Assembly: GCA_002299895.1 (NCBI GenBank) | Contig: DBOC01000004.1 | Coordinates: forward strand, 1 to 64,000 | Direction: 5' to 3' | DNA from: Sphingomonadales bacterium UBA656 | Lineage (GTDB): Bacteria > Pseudomonadota > Alphaproteobacteria > Sphingomonadales > Sphingomonadaceae | Length of the DNA stretch: 64,000 nt | Shown here: positions 37,601-45,861 of the stretch, piece by piece | Layout: each line of letters starts with the position of its first letter | Position numbering within the stretch: position 1 is the first letter of the stretch | The notes under the pieces: model-generated | Told to the model about the DNA's origin: nothing | The model's input: the letters and a program-made list of their open reading frames with translations, nothing else | The model's database searches: none | Position numbers and translations under genes: made by a program

Positions 37601-38102
37601 GGAAGCGCGCGCGGGCGCGCACGGTCTGGCCAAGCCACGCGGCAGCTTCTCACCACAAATCACCATCGATGCACCTATTCTTATTCCGGATGATTATGTT
37701 CCCGACCTATCGATCCGTATGGCGCTGTACCGCCGCTTGAACGATCTCGAAGAAGGTCAGGATGTCGAAGGCTTTGCCGCAGAGATGACCGACCGCTTTG
37801 GTCCGATCCCTGAACCTACGCAGAATCTGCTCAAGCTTATCCAGATCAAGCAAAATGCGCTCATCGCACAAGTTGCTAAGATTGAGGTCGGCGCACGCGG
37901 GACGTTGGTCAGCTTCCATCAGGATACACCGCCCAATGTCGCTGGCTTGCTCGCTTATGTCGACAAATTGGGCCAAACCGCGAAGTTGCGTCCCGATAGC
38001 AAGCTGGTGATCAATCGTGTTTGGGGCGATCCTGCGGCGCGGTTGAACGGATGTTTGCAACTGTCGCGTGGCCTCGCCAATTTGGCGCGCAAATCGAATT
38101 AG
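34632..38102 (+). CDS. mfd: Transcription-repair coupling factor Mfd
   Basis: The 1156-residue translocase removes stalled RNA polymerase from lesions and recruits UvrA. The UvrB-like N-terminal module (LPGWDCLPYDRASPS, IRGSIVDLFPAG) is followed by the RNA polymerase-interacting CarD-like domain (LTPGDLVVHQDHGIGRYDGL). RecG-like helicase domains have Walker A GDVGFGKT, DEEQRFG, TATPIPRTLQMAMSG and the C-terminal TRCF domain. The ATG at 34632 overlaps the sdhE stop; a GTG one codon earlier is also possible. Confidence 0.97.
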   Translation: MIDLQRIIHSRQALTLASVPNGFTPLLLADLTRAAKARALYIAPDESAMRAIADAVPFFAPEIEILILPGWDCLPYDRASPSVAVTSQRMSTLQALQQPSKKKQLVVTTIGAVIQKYVTPFRIRQTGERLAAGREISRERLASLLQSNGYFRVDTVADSGEFAIRGSIVDLFPAGSDVGLRLDFFGDEIESIRRFNPSDQRSIDQVEHFDILPAVEALMDEEAIKRFRVGYRERFGVTATGDPLYQAVSEGRRLSGMDHWLPLFEERMATIFDHVGPDALIIRDSGAIAAGQSRLDAITDYHENRVKAQAAEPGSYRPLPPEMLYLNGDELEQLFANNAAHLVTPFAQPDSANIIDFGIGAARDFAPERAQKANVYEAVAAHLKSLHAAKTKTVIASYSVGARERLKSLLADHKAPTIVAADSWQQALGVAAGQTAIVVLPLDHGYSTPDLVVLSEQDMLGDRLVRRQKRRKSADAFLAELAALTPGDLVVHQDHGIGRYDGLISIPVGNSPHDCVALTYAGGDKLYVPVENIDVLSRYGSDSENVALDKLGGEAWQRRKSRLKERIRAIAGELLKTAAERALRPGSIIEVDGPAYASFVDRFPYEETEDQLRVIEEVLQDLSAGKPMDRLVCGDVGFGKTEVAMRAAFAAAMAGLQVAVIAPTTLLARQHYANFAERFRDLPLRLGRLSRLVPAAEATQTREGLADGTVDIVIGTHAVLAKSLQFKRLGLVIVDEEQRFGVNHKEQLKALKTDVHMLTLTATPIPRTLQMAMSGLRELSVIQTPPVDRLAVRTYVMPWDPVVLREALLREHYRGGQSFFVVPRISDLTEIEEYLRTEIPEVKYVTAHGQMSPTQVEERMSAFYEKRYDILLSTTIVESGLDIPSANTLIIHRADRFGLAQLYQLRGRVGRSKTRAYAYLTHEPNHVLTETAEKRLKVLGDLDSLGAGFQLASHDLDIRGAGNLVGDEQSGHIKEVGFELYQSMLEEAILEARAGAHGLAKPRGSFSPQITIDAPILIPDDYVPDLSIRMALYRRLNDLEEGQDVEGFAAEMTDRFGPIPEPTQNLLKLIQIKQNALIAQVAKIEVGARGTLVSFHQDTPPNVAGLLAYVDKLGQTAKLRPDSKLVINRVWGDPAARLNGCLQLSRGLANLARKSN

Positions 38103-38170
38103 ACCCTCCCCGCGATCGCGGCTGTTGGATAAAGCTTTCGTCCACGCGCTTTTACGCTTACATCGCAAAA

Positions 38171-39157
38171 ATGATCGACGGTTTCGGACGCAATATCGAC
38201 TATTTACGGATATCGGTGACCGACCGGTGCAATTTTCGTTGCACCTATTGCATGCCCGAACAGCAAAGCTTTTTACCGCATCGCGACCTGCTGACCTATG
38301 ATGAAATCCTAATTTTGGTGGGGCGATTTATCGCGCATGGCATTCGCAAAATCCGTCTTACCGGCGGGGAACCGCTTGTGCGGCGCGACATCCATATCTT
38401 GATCGACGCGCTGGGTCAGCATGTGCGCAATGGCGCACTCGACGAACTCACCATGACCACCAATGGCAGCCGGCTGGAACAATTTGCCCCATTGCTCGCA
38501 TCGGCGGGCATGAAAAGAATTAATGTCAGCCTCGACACGTTGGATGCAGACGCCTGTCGCCGGATCAGCCGCGGTGGCGACCTTGATACCATATTGGCCG
38601 GCATCCACGCGGCGCGCGCGCATGGGTTGGATATCAAAATCAACATGGTCGCGCTGAAGCAGCAGAATGAAGATGCGCTTTTGCCGATGGCACATTTCTG
38701 CGCCGAACATGGGCTTGATCTCACCTTGATAGAAACCATGCCCTTGGGCGCGGGCGTTACAGAACGCGAAGAGAGCTACATCTCGCTCGATGATTTTACG
38801 GCGCCCCTGCGCGCGCAATATGACCTGCATCCCCTCGCGCATAAGAGCGCTGGCCCAGCGCGTTATTGGCGCGTCGAACCCTTGGGCCTTCGTCTTGGCC
38901 TCATCACACCGATGAGCCATAATTTCTGCGACCAATGTAACCGGATTCGCCTCACCACCGATGGTAAGATTTATATGTGCCTGGGTTCGGAGCTACATGT
39001 CGATTTACGCAAGGCGCTACGTGAGGACAGCCTAACCGATGTTGATTATTTGCTTCAAAGGGCATTGCGGCTTAAACCCCAACGCCATGAATTTGAAACA
39101 CAGCTTGCGCATCCCGATTTAAGGCTCGCGCGTCATATGAACGCAACAGGTGGATAA
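38171..39157 (+). CDS. moaA: GTP 3',8-cyclase MoaA (molybdenum cofactor biosynthesis)
   Basis: The 328-residue radical SAM enzyme starts molybdopterin synthesis from GTP. The N-terminal cluster motif has Cys20, Cys24 and Cys27 (DRCNFRCTYC); the C-terminal cluster has FCDQCNRIRLTTDGKIYMC. It ends with the conserved GG needed for activity. The ATG at 38171 is chosen from homology (MIDGFGRNIDYLRIS); 50 further upstream in-frame codons have no family resemblance. nadK follows after 7 bases. No other moa gene is in the window. Confidence 0.96.
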   Translation: MIDGFGRNIDYLRISVTDRCNFRCTYCMPEQQSFLPHRDLLTYDEILILVGRFIAHGIRKIRLTGGEPLVRRDIHILIDALGQHVRNGALDELTMTTNGSRLEQFAPLLASAGMKRINVSLDTLDADACRRISRGGDLDTILAGIHAARAHGLDIKINMVALKQQNEDALLPMAHFCAEHGLDLTLIETMPLGAGVTEREESYISLDDFTAPLRAQYDLHPLAHKSAGPARYWRVEPLGLRLGLITPMSHNFCDQCNRIRLTTDGKIYMCLGSELHVDLRKALREDSLTDVDYLLQRALRLKPQRHEFETQLAHPDLRLARHMNATGG

Positions 39158-39164
39158 AGCGAAT

Positions 39165-39929
39165 ATGCAACTTGCGATCATCTCATCAGCTACCCCGCAA
39201 GCGCGTGAAGCCGAGGCGCTTTTGCGCGAAGTGCATGATTTTGTGCCGCTCGACAGCGCCGATGCGGTCATCGTGCTGGGCGGCGACGGGCATATGCTTC
39301 AGGTTTTGCACCAATTGTTGGAAAGCCGCCGCGACATTCCTGCTTATGGCATGAACCGCGGCACCATTGGCTTTTTGATGAATAGCTGGGACGTGCATGA
39401 CCTTCCCCGCCGCCTGCAACGCGCCAAGTCCTTTTCTGTTCGTCCATTGACGGCGGACATAACCACCATCAGCGGCCAAAAATTCACATTACCCGCGATT
39501 AACGAAGTTTCTCTGCTGCGCGAAACGCGTCAGGCGGCGAAGTTGGAGATTTCGGTCAACGGCAGAGCCGTCATCCCCGAACTGATTTGCGACGGTATAT
39601 TGGTTTCAACGCCTGCTGGATCCACCGCCTATAATCTCTCCGCCAATGGCCCCATACTGCCGCTGGATTCATCGTTGCTGGCTTTGACGCCGATCAGCCC
39701 CTTTCGGCCACGGCGTTGGAAAGGCGCGATATTGCCCGACCGCTATGTCATCCGGATAAATATATTGGAGGCCAATAAAAGGCCGGTGAGCGCCGTCGCC
39801 GATCAACGCGAAATCCGCGATATTGCGCATGTCGAAGTGGCCTTGGACCGCAACCGCGCGCTCACTTTGTTGTTCGATCCCGAGCATGCTTTGGATGATC
39901 GTATTGCGATGGAACAATTTATTGTCTGA
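39165..39929 (+). CDS. nadK: NAD kinase
   Basis: The 254-residue enzyme phosphorylates NAD to NADP. It shows the GGDG motif (residues 39-42, VLGGDGHML), MNRGTIGFLMN, INEVSLLRE and the glycine/threonine block VSTPAGSTAYNLSANGPILP. The ATG at 39165 gives the family-like N-terminus. The gene follows moaA by 7 bases, probably in one transcript with mfd and moaA. Confidence 0.96.
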   Translation: MQLAIISSATPQAREAEALLREVHDFVPLDSADAVIVLGGDGHMLQVLHQLLESRRDIPAYGMNRGTIGFLMNSWDVHDLPRRLQRAKSFSVRPLTADITTISGQKFTLPAINEVSLLRETRQAAKLEISVNGRAVIPELICDGILVSTPAGSTAYNLSANGPILPLDSSLLALTPISPFRPRRWKGAILPDRYVIRINILEANKRPVSAVADQREIRDIAHVEVALDRNRALTLLFDPEHALDDRIAMEQFIV

Positions 39930-40003
39930 ACGGGCAATGGGCGCTTGCCAAAAGCAAAAAAGCGCTGCTATAGGCGCGCCTCTGCCCGAGCATATCGGGC
40001 TAT

Positions 40004-40078
40004 TCCCTGGTAGCTCAGTGGTAGAGCAGTTGACTGTTAATCAATTGGTCGGGGGTTCGAATCCCTCCCGGGGAGCCA
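40004..40078 (+). tRNA. tRNA-Asn (anticodon GUU)
   Basis: A 75-base cloverleaf with acceptor TCCCTGG pairing CCGGGGA, discriminator G and encoded CCA. The anticodon loop CTGTTAA gives GTT, decoding AAC and AAU. The T-loop is GTTCGAATC. It stands alone, between nadK and the convergent TSUP permease gene. Confidence 0.96.
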
Positions 40079-40098
40079 TTTTTCTGGCTCAGTAAATG

Positions 40099-40845
40099 CT
40101 AAAGCGGCCCATGCGCCTGCCAGAGTAGCCGGAGCGCGGCATAGCCAACCAACAACGCCGTCAGCACCCGCAATAGATGCGGTGACAAATAACGCATGCC
40201 AAACAGGCTGCCGTATTGGCCGCCCACCAACACAGCGCCAAGCAGCAGGCCATATTGCAACGCTGGCTCGGCTAGCGAATGTACACCTGATTTCAATATT
40301 TGACCCAGCAAGCCCGCGGCCGAGTTGATCAATATATACAGCGACGCGAAGGCGGCGATACGCCGCGCCTCTGCCCAGCGGATTAGGTGTAGCACGGGTG
40401 CCATGAATATGCCCCCGCCAATGCCCGACAGACCCGCGAGCAAGCCTACGCCGCCCGAAAGCGCGAGCAACACTGGCTTTGAGACTACACGCGGCGTCAT
40501 CTTATCCGCTTGGAGAAAGAGAGCGATAGCCGACGCCAACAATGTGACACCCAAAATCGTCAGGAACACAACCTGTTTCAGCGGCACCAGCCCGCCTGCA
40601 AAGGCAAGCGGCGCAGATACCATCAGCAAAGGCAGAACTTGCGGCCATGACACCAAGCCCGCACGCACAAAGCGAATGCTGCCGCCAGTAACGACGATGA
40701 TATTGCACACAAGCGCAATCACCGGGATCAACCGATAATCCACCCCCCATAAGGCAAGAAGCGCTGTGTAAGTCGACCCCCCGCCAAAGCCGACGGATGC
40801 GTAAACAAACGCCACAAGAGCGAAGAGGCTGGCCAGCCAGATCAT
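40099..40845 (-). CDS. TSUP (TauE/SafE) family membrane permease
   Basis: The 248-residue product has about eight membrane helices and the duplicated glycine motifs of the family: ASVGFGGGSTYTALLAL near the start and GLLAGLSGIGGGIFMAPVL in the second half. Members move sulfite, sulfoacetate or other organosulfonates; the substrate here is not evident. A near-perfect AAGGAGGTG site precedes the ATG, and the gene follows secA by 24 bases on the minus strand. Confidence 0.9.
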   Translation of the reverse strand: MIWLASLFALVAFVYASVGFGGGSTYTALLALWGVDYRLIPVIALVCNIIVVTGGSIRFVRAGLVSWPQVLPLLMVSAPLAFAGGLVPLKQVVFLTILGVTLLASAIALFLQADKMTPRVVSKPVLLALSGGVGLLAGLSGIGGGIFMAPVLHLIRWAEARRIAAFASLYILINSAAGLLGQILKSGVHSLAEPALQYGLLLGAVLVGGQYGSLFGMRYLSPHLLRVLTALLVGYAALRLLWQAHGPL

Positions 40846-40869
40846 CTTCGCACCTCCTTCATCTCCGTA

Positions 40870-43599
40870 TCAAAATGCGCCGTGACAGTGCTTATATTTC
40901 TGCCCTGAACCGCATGGACATGGGTCGTTGCGGCGCAGATCGGGGTTTCCTGCAAACGGGTCGCTGCCACCAGGGCCCGCGGCTGGCCGTGGGATTTTGG
41001 TTGTGACCAAGCCAAGAGCAGCAGCATCGCTGTCGGCACTATTATCTTCACCGGTAAACGGGTCGATATGCGTCGTCAGAAAATCGGGTAATTCAGGCAA
41101 ATCTTGCGGGACCAATTCTTCCTCAGCGCGGAAATCATTGGTGGCGATGGTCCTGGTTACGCCTTCGCGAATGGCCGACAGCATGCGTTCAAACAGGCCA
41201 AAGGCCTCTTGCTTATATTCGTTGACCGGATTTTTCTGCGCATAAGCGCGCAGGTAAATCACCTGACGCAGGGCATCGAGAGTCGACAAATGTTCTTTCC
41301 AATGATGGTCGAGCGTTTGCAGCAAGATGCTCTTTTCGACCTGACGCCACATGAATTGGTCTAGCTTGGCGCCTTTCTCCGCAAATCGGGCGCTTGCCAA
41401 TTCGGATATGCGGTCTTCGATCATTTCTGGTCCGAGGCCGTCTTCTTGCAGCCAGCTATCGATATCGGGCGCAAGACCCAGCACCATTGCGCATTTTTGC
41501 TTCAGGCCCTCCACATCCCATTGCTCGGGATATGTGCCTTCGGGGCAATGGTCGCTGACAATATTGTTTACCGTATCGTTGAGCATATCTTCAATGATGT
41601 CATCGACGGCTTCTGCATCCATGATGTCGCTGCGTTGGTCATAAATAACCTTGCGCTGATCATTCATGACATTGTCATATTCGACCAGCTGCTTGCGGAT
41701 ATCATAGTTGCGCGCTTCCACCTTTTTCTGAGCGGTTTCGATGGCTTTCGATAGCCATTTGCCGCCAATCGCCTCACCGTCTTCAAGGCTGGAGTTCATC
41801 ATTTTGGAGAACAGAGTTTCGGACCCAAAGATACGCAACAGATCATCGTCGAGCGACAAATAGAAACGGGAAAGACCCGGATCGCCCTGACGCCCCGACC
41901 GGCCGCGCAGCTGGTTATCAATGCGGCGGCTTTCATGGCGTTCGGTCGCAAGAACGAACAATCCGCCCGCTTCGATAACTTTCGCTTTTTCGGCAGCAAT
42001 TTCGGCCTGCAAAGCCGCGATCGCAGCATCGCGTTCTGCTCCCTCAGGCATGTCGCCCAATTCATCATGCAACCGGAATTCAAAGTTACCGCCGAGCTGA
42101 ATATCGGTACCGCGACCCGCCATGTTGGTGGCGATGGTAACGCTGCCTAAACGCCCGGCCTGCGCAACAATATGCGCCTCGCTTTCGTGGAAGCGGGCGT
42201 TCAAGACGCTATGCTTTACGCCTTCTTTTTCTAAGAATTCCGCCAGCAATTCGGATTTTTCAATCGATACCGTGCCGACCAGAACGGGCTGGCCGCGGTC
42301 ATTGGCCTCTTTGATGGTCTTGGCGATGGCACCGAATTTATCTTGCGTGTTTTTGTAGAATTGGTCGTTCTCATCCACGCGCTGAACGGGCAGATTTGTT
42401 GGTATTTCGACGACATTGAGCTTGTAGATTTCATGAAACTCACCAGCTTCAGTCGCTGCGGTGCCCGTCATCCCCGACAATTTGGGGTACATGCGGAAAT
42501 AATTTTGGAAAGTGATGGTCGCCAGCGTCTGGTTTTCAGGCTCAATATCCACGCCTTCTTTGGCTTCGACTGCTTGGTGCAAGCCGTTGGACCAGCGACG
42601 CCCGTCCATCATACGCCCTGTAAATTCGTCGATGATGATGACCTTGCCATCCTTGACGATGTAATCAATGTCGCGCTTGAACATCACATTGGCTTTGAGC
42701 GCCTGATCGAGATGGTGCACGACCAATGTATTTTCATAATCATACAGATTAGAACCGGTCAGCAAGCCAGCGCCCTCAAGCAGGCGTTCCACCTTCTCGG
42801 TGCCGTCTTCGGTCAGCGTGACATTGCGGCTCTTTTCGTCCTTGTCATAATCGCCCTCGTCCAACTGAAGCACGATGGCGTGGACCTGCATATAAAGTTC
42901 GGATTTATCATCGGTCGGGCCCGAAATAATCAAGGGCGTCCGTGCTTCATCGACCAAAATCGAATCGACTTCATCGACAATGGCGAAGTTGAATGGGCGC
43001 TGCACCATTTGCGCGCGCTCATATTTCATATTGTCGCGCAGATAATCGAAACCAAGTTCGTTGTTCGTCGCATAGGTAATGTCGCACGCATACGCTTCGC
43101 GGCGTTCATGTTCCGCGATGTTTGGCACGACAACGCCGGTGGTCAGGCCAAGGAAACCGTAAATTTTACCCATCCATTCCGCGTCACGGCGGGCCAGATA
43201 GTCGTTGACGGTCACAACATGGACGCCCTTGCCTTCAATCGCGTTCAGGTAGCAGGCCAATGTTTCGGTTAAGGTTTTACCTTCACCGGTGCGCATTTCG
43301 GCGATTTCGCCGCGATGCAAAACAACGCCGCCGACCATCTGCACATCAAAATGTCGCATGCCCATCACGCGCTTTGATGCTTCACGCACCGTGGCAAACG
43401 CCTCAGGCAGGATATCGTCAAGCGTTTCGCCTGCGGCCAAGCGGTCACGGAAAATCTGCGTTTGGCCCTTTAGGCTATCGTCGTCCATGGCGGCGATATC
43501 GCCTTCGAGCGCGTTGATCTTATCAACAATCTTCATGATCGATTTGACGTAACGGTCGTTTGACGACCCGAAAATGGCTTTGGCAATTCCGCCGAGCAT
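40870..43599 (-). CDS. secA: Preprotein translocase ATPase SecA
   Basis: The 909-residue motor drives post-translational export through SecYEG. Nucleotide-binding domain 1 has EMRTGEGKT (about residue 105) and IVDEVDSILVDEARTP. The preprotein cross-linking domain, domain 2 (TNMAGRGTDIQLGGN, QLRGRSGRQGDPG) and helical domains follow. The C-terminal zinc tail is NDPCPCGSGQKYKHCHG, the SecB- and lipid-binding type. An AAGGAAT site precedes the ATG at 43599, which gives MLGGIAKAIFGSSNDR; the frame extends a further 16 codons without homology. Confidence 0.98.
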   Translation of the reverse strand: MLGGIAKAIFGSSNDRYVKSIMKIVDKINALEGDIAAMDDDSLKGQTQIFRDRLAAGETLDDILPEAFATVREASKRVMGMRHFDVQMVGGVVLHRGEIAEMRTGEGKTLTETLACYLNAIEGKGVHVVTVNDYLARRDAEWMGKIYGFLGLTTGVVVPNIAEHERREAYACDITYATNNELGFDYLRDNMKYERAQMVQRPFNFAIVDEVDSILVDEARTPLIISGPTDDKSELYMQVHAIVLQLDEGDYDKDEKSRNVTLTEDGTEKVERLLEGAGLLTGSNLYDYENTLVVHHLDQALKANVMFKRDIDYIVKDGKVIIIDEFTGRMMDGRRWSNGLHQAVEAKEGVDIEPENQTLATITFQNYFRMYPKLSGMTGTAATEAGEFHEIYKLNVVEIPTNLPVQRVDENDQFYKNTQDKFGAIAKTIKEANDRGQPVLVGTVSIEKSELLAEFLEKEGVKHSVLNARFHESEAHIVAQAGRLGSVTIATNMAGRGTDIQLGGNFEFRLHDELGDMPEGAERDAAIAALQAEIAAEKAKVIEAGGLFVLATERHESRRIDNQLRGRSGRQGDPGLSRFYLSLDDDLLRIFGSETLFSKMMNSSLEDGEAIGGKWLSKAIETAQKKVEARNYDIRKQLVEYDNVMNDQRKVIYDQRSDIMDAEAVDDIIEDMLNDTVNNIVSDHCPEGTYPEQWDVEGLKQKCAMVLGLAPDIDSWLQEDGLGPEMIEDRISELASARFAEKGAKLDQFMWRQVEKSILLQTLDHHWKEHLSTLDALRQVIYLRAYAQKNPVNEYKQEAFGLFERMLSAIREGVTRTIATNDFRAEEELVPQDLPELPDFLTTHIDPFTGEDNSADSDAAALGLVTTKIPRPAAGPGGSDPFAGNPDLRRNDPCPCGSGQKYKHCHGAF

Positions 43600-43663
43600 G
43601 GATAATTCCTTCAAAATATTTGGGAGACGCGCACAGATGGCGCGCATTAGTTGGCTGTGGAAG

Positions 43664-43679
43664 GCACCTAAAAAGGTGC
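43664..43679. terminator. Short hairpin between the small exported-protein gene and secA
   Basis: GCACCT and AGGTGC form a perfect 6-bp stem with an AAAA loop, 8 bases after the stop of the upstream minus-strand gene. No clear T-run follows, so its use as a terminator is only possible. Confidence 0.35.
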
Positions 43680-43686
43680 AGAAAGC

Positions 43687-43959
43687 CTAACCTAAGATAA
43701 TATCATGCCGGCCAACCGGCGTATCTGGCGCTATGACAGATGGATTTGCTGCACCCCGAGCGGGAGAAAGTGACGCCCGCACCTGCGCGGTCTCACGGAC
43801 CACGGGTTCAGAAGCGGCAACAGCCTCAAACGCCGCGGCAGAAACATAAGCTTGCGTAACCGCCATATCCACTGACGCAGACGCGGAAGAAACGGGACGT
43901 GCCGCCTCCGCCGCGGAAAATCCGCTCATCATCGCCAGTAAATAAATCAATAAACGCAT
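43687..43959 (-). CDS. Small exported protein of unknown function
   Basis: The 90-residue product opens with a Sec signal peptide (MRLLIYLLAMMSGFSAAEA, cleavage after AEA near residue 19). A low-complexity Ala/Ser/Val-rich mature part follows, without Cys. I chose the ATG at 43959 because it begins directly with the signal; the longer reading to 44025 adds a basic stretch atypical of exported proteins. It lies upstream of secA, and divergent from argJ. I do not recognise a family, and coding status is moderately likely. Confidence 0.55.
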   Translation of the reverse strand: MRLLIYLLAMMSGFSAAEAARPVSSASASVDMAVTQAYVSAAAFEAVAASEPVVRETAQVRASLSPARGAANPSVIAPDTPVGRHDIILG

Positions 43960-44135
43960 ATTTTGCCCTATCAGGTGCTGCGACGCATATAGGGACACAA
44001 ACCGCCTGCGTCTATCCCGAAGCACGTTGTGTGGCGTGCATTGCCGGTTGCGCCAATTGCGGCCAACAGATAAACGAGATGAAGCATTTCATAGCTCGTC
44101 TTAATTACTCGAAAATATTACAAGGTTTCAAATAC

Positions 44136-45359
44136 TTGTCCAGCACTTCTCCACTCGCCGTTCCTTTCCCCCTCATGCCCGAAATTGCAGGCGCGACGCC
44201 GCGTGTTGCGTGTGCGCGGTATAAGGAATGGGACCGCTGTGATTTGAGCTATGTGACGTTTGACGCAGGCACAACGGTCGCAGGCGTGACGACACAAAAT
44301 CTGTGCTGTTCAGCCGAGGTTGACCTGTGCCGTGCGCATTTGCCGCATGGCCGTGCGCGTGCGCTGGTGGTGAATGCGGGCAATAGCAACGCCTTCACCG
44401 GGCAGCGGGGCAAGGATGCGGTGGACGCGATTACGGGCCAAGTGGCGGCGCATTTGAACTGCGACGTAACCGAGATATTCGTGTCTTCAACCGGCGTCAT
44501 TGGCGTGCCACTGCCCATCGATAAGGCGCAAGCCGGTCTTCAAGCAGTTTTTAATGCGGCACCATGCAGCTGGGAAGATGTCACACATGGCATTGGCACC
44601 ACCGACACCTTTGCCAAGGGCGCAACGGCCAGCGCGATGGTTGATGGTCATAAGGTGCAGATTGTCGGCATAATCAAGGGTTCGGGCATGATCGCGCCGG
44701 ACATGGCAACGATGCTGGGATACATCTTCACCGATGCCGCCGTCGACGCGACTTTCTTGCAGCAGCTTTTGTCCGCCGCCAATCAAGCAAGCTTTAGCTG
44801 CATTACCGTGGACAGCGACACATCGACCAGCGACACCGTACTTGCCTTTGCCACAGGCAAAGCAGGCAATGCGCCATTGTCCTCTTTCGATGATGTCGGC
44901 GCAGACGCCTTTGCAGCGGCGTTAAGCGATGTCTGTCGCCAATTGGCGCATCTCGTGGTGCGGGATGGCGAAGGAGCGCAGAAGTTTATTGAAATTCAGG
45001 TTAGCGGCGCAACGAACGACGACAGTGCGCGGCGCATTGGGTTAGCGATTGCCAATTCGCCCTTGGTCAAAACCGCGATTGCGGGTGAGGATGCCAATTG
45101 GGGCCGCGTGGTCATGGCGGTTGGTAAAGCCGGTGAACCTGCAAACCGCGACACGCTCTCGATCCGCTTTGGCGCCACGTTGGTCGCGCAAAATGGTTTG
45201 GCGGTGGCCGATTATGACGAGGCGCCGGTCGCGCGTCACCTCCAGCAAAAAGAAATAGAGATCGGCGTTGATCTTGGCCTTGGGTCGGGGCACGCCACGG
45301 TGTGGACGTGCGACCTGACCCACGGCTATATCAGCATCAACGCCGATTATCGCAGCTAG
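44136..45359 (+). CDS. argJ: Bifunctional glutamate N-acetyltransferase/ornithine acetyltransferase ArgJ
   Basis: The roughly 407-residue enzyme recycles the acetyl group of N-acetylornithine onto glutamate in arginine synthesis. It self-cleaves before a Thr nucleophile, here Thr192 in APDMATML, giving alpha and beta chains. Other family blocks are FDAGTTVAGVTTQNLCCSA, VVNAGNSNAFTG, VSSTGVIGVPLP and GEDANWGRVVMAVG. I chose the TTG at 44136 (MSSTSPLAVPFPLMPEIAG) with AAGG about 10 bases upstream because it gives the family length. An ATG at 44079 would add 19 residues. Confidence 0.95.
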   Translation: MSSTSPLAVPFPLMPEIAGATPRVACARYKEWDRCDLSYVTFDAGTTVAGVTTQNLCCSAEVDLCRAHLPHGRARALVVNAGNSNAFTGQRGKDAVDAITGQVAAHLNCDVTEIFVSSTGVIGVPLPIDKAQAGLQAVFNAAPCSWEDVTHGIGTTDTFAKGATASAMVDGHKVQIVGIIKGSGMIAPDMATMLGYIFTDAAVDATFLQQLLSAANQASFSCITVDSDTSTSDTVLAFATGKAGNAPLSSFDDVGADAFAAALSDVCRQLAHLVVRDGEGAQKFIEIQVSGATNDDSARRIGLAIANSPLVKTAIAGEDANWGRVVMAVGKAGEPANRDTLSIRFGATLVAQNGLAVADYDEAPVARHLQQKEIEIGVDLGLGSGHATVWTCDLTHGYISINADYRS

Positions 45360-45459
45360 GAAATGCCCTTGCAGGCAGAATGACTACCTGCGGCGGACAT
45401 TTCACTTCGATATCTTTGCCATTTTGACGCCGCGAAGGTGGATTTAAGTGGTCCTGACC

Positions 45460-45780
45460 CTAAAGCGCGGCTTCGAGCCAGCTTTTCAATTGTGCCTTGG
45501 GCGCGGCGCCGACTTTGGTATCCGCAATTTCCCCGTCCTTGAACAGGATCATCGTTGGAATTCCGCGCACGCCATATTTTGCAGGCGTATCAGGATGATC
45601 ATCAATGTTCAGCTTCACAATCTCGACCTGACCAGCCAATTCTTCACTGATTTCTTCGAGGCTTGGGCCAATCATCTTACATGGGCCACACCATTCGGCC
45701 CAGAAATCGACCAATACGGGCTTGCCTGATGACAGAACGGTTGCGGCGAAATCATTGTCGCCAACATTTTTGGTAGCCAT
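45460..45780 (-). CDS. trxA: Thioredoxin
   Basis: The 106-residue disulfide reductase has the active site WCGPC with Cys31 and Cys34, followed by the cis-Pro segment GVRGIPTMILF. An AAAGGAGA ribosome site precedes the ATG at 45780. It is the last gene of the minus-strand tsaE-amgK-murU-addB-addA-trxA run; an 81-base gap separates it from addA. Confidence 0.97.
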   Translation of the reverse strand: MATKNVGDNDFAATVLSSGKPVLVDFWAEWCGPCKMIGPSLEEISEELAGQVEIVKLNIDDHPDTPAKYGVRGIPTMILFKDGEIADTKVGAAPKAQLKSWLEAAL

Positions 45781-45861
45781 GTGAATCTCCTTTGTTTCGT
45801 CCCATCTATTGCCGCTTCCGAAGGCTGACAAGGACCATGCGCAATAGTTTTACTTATCCTG

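Noticed and set aside
42343..43272. A 309-codon open frame antisense to secA.
   Set aside because: secA is unmistakable on the other strand and the antisense product has no recognisable domain.
43899..44135. N-terminal extension of argJ including a Cys-rich stretch.
   Set aside because: It overlaps the divergent exported-protein gene and has no family match; the family start corresponds to about 44136.
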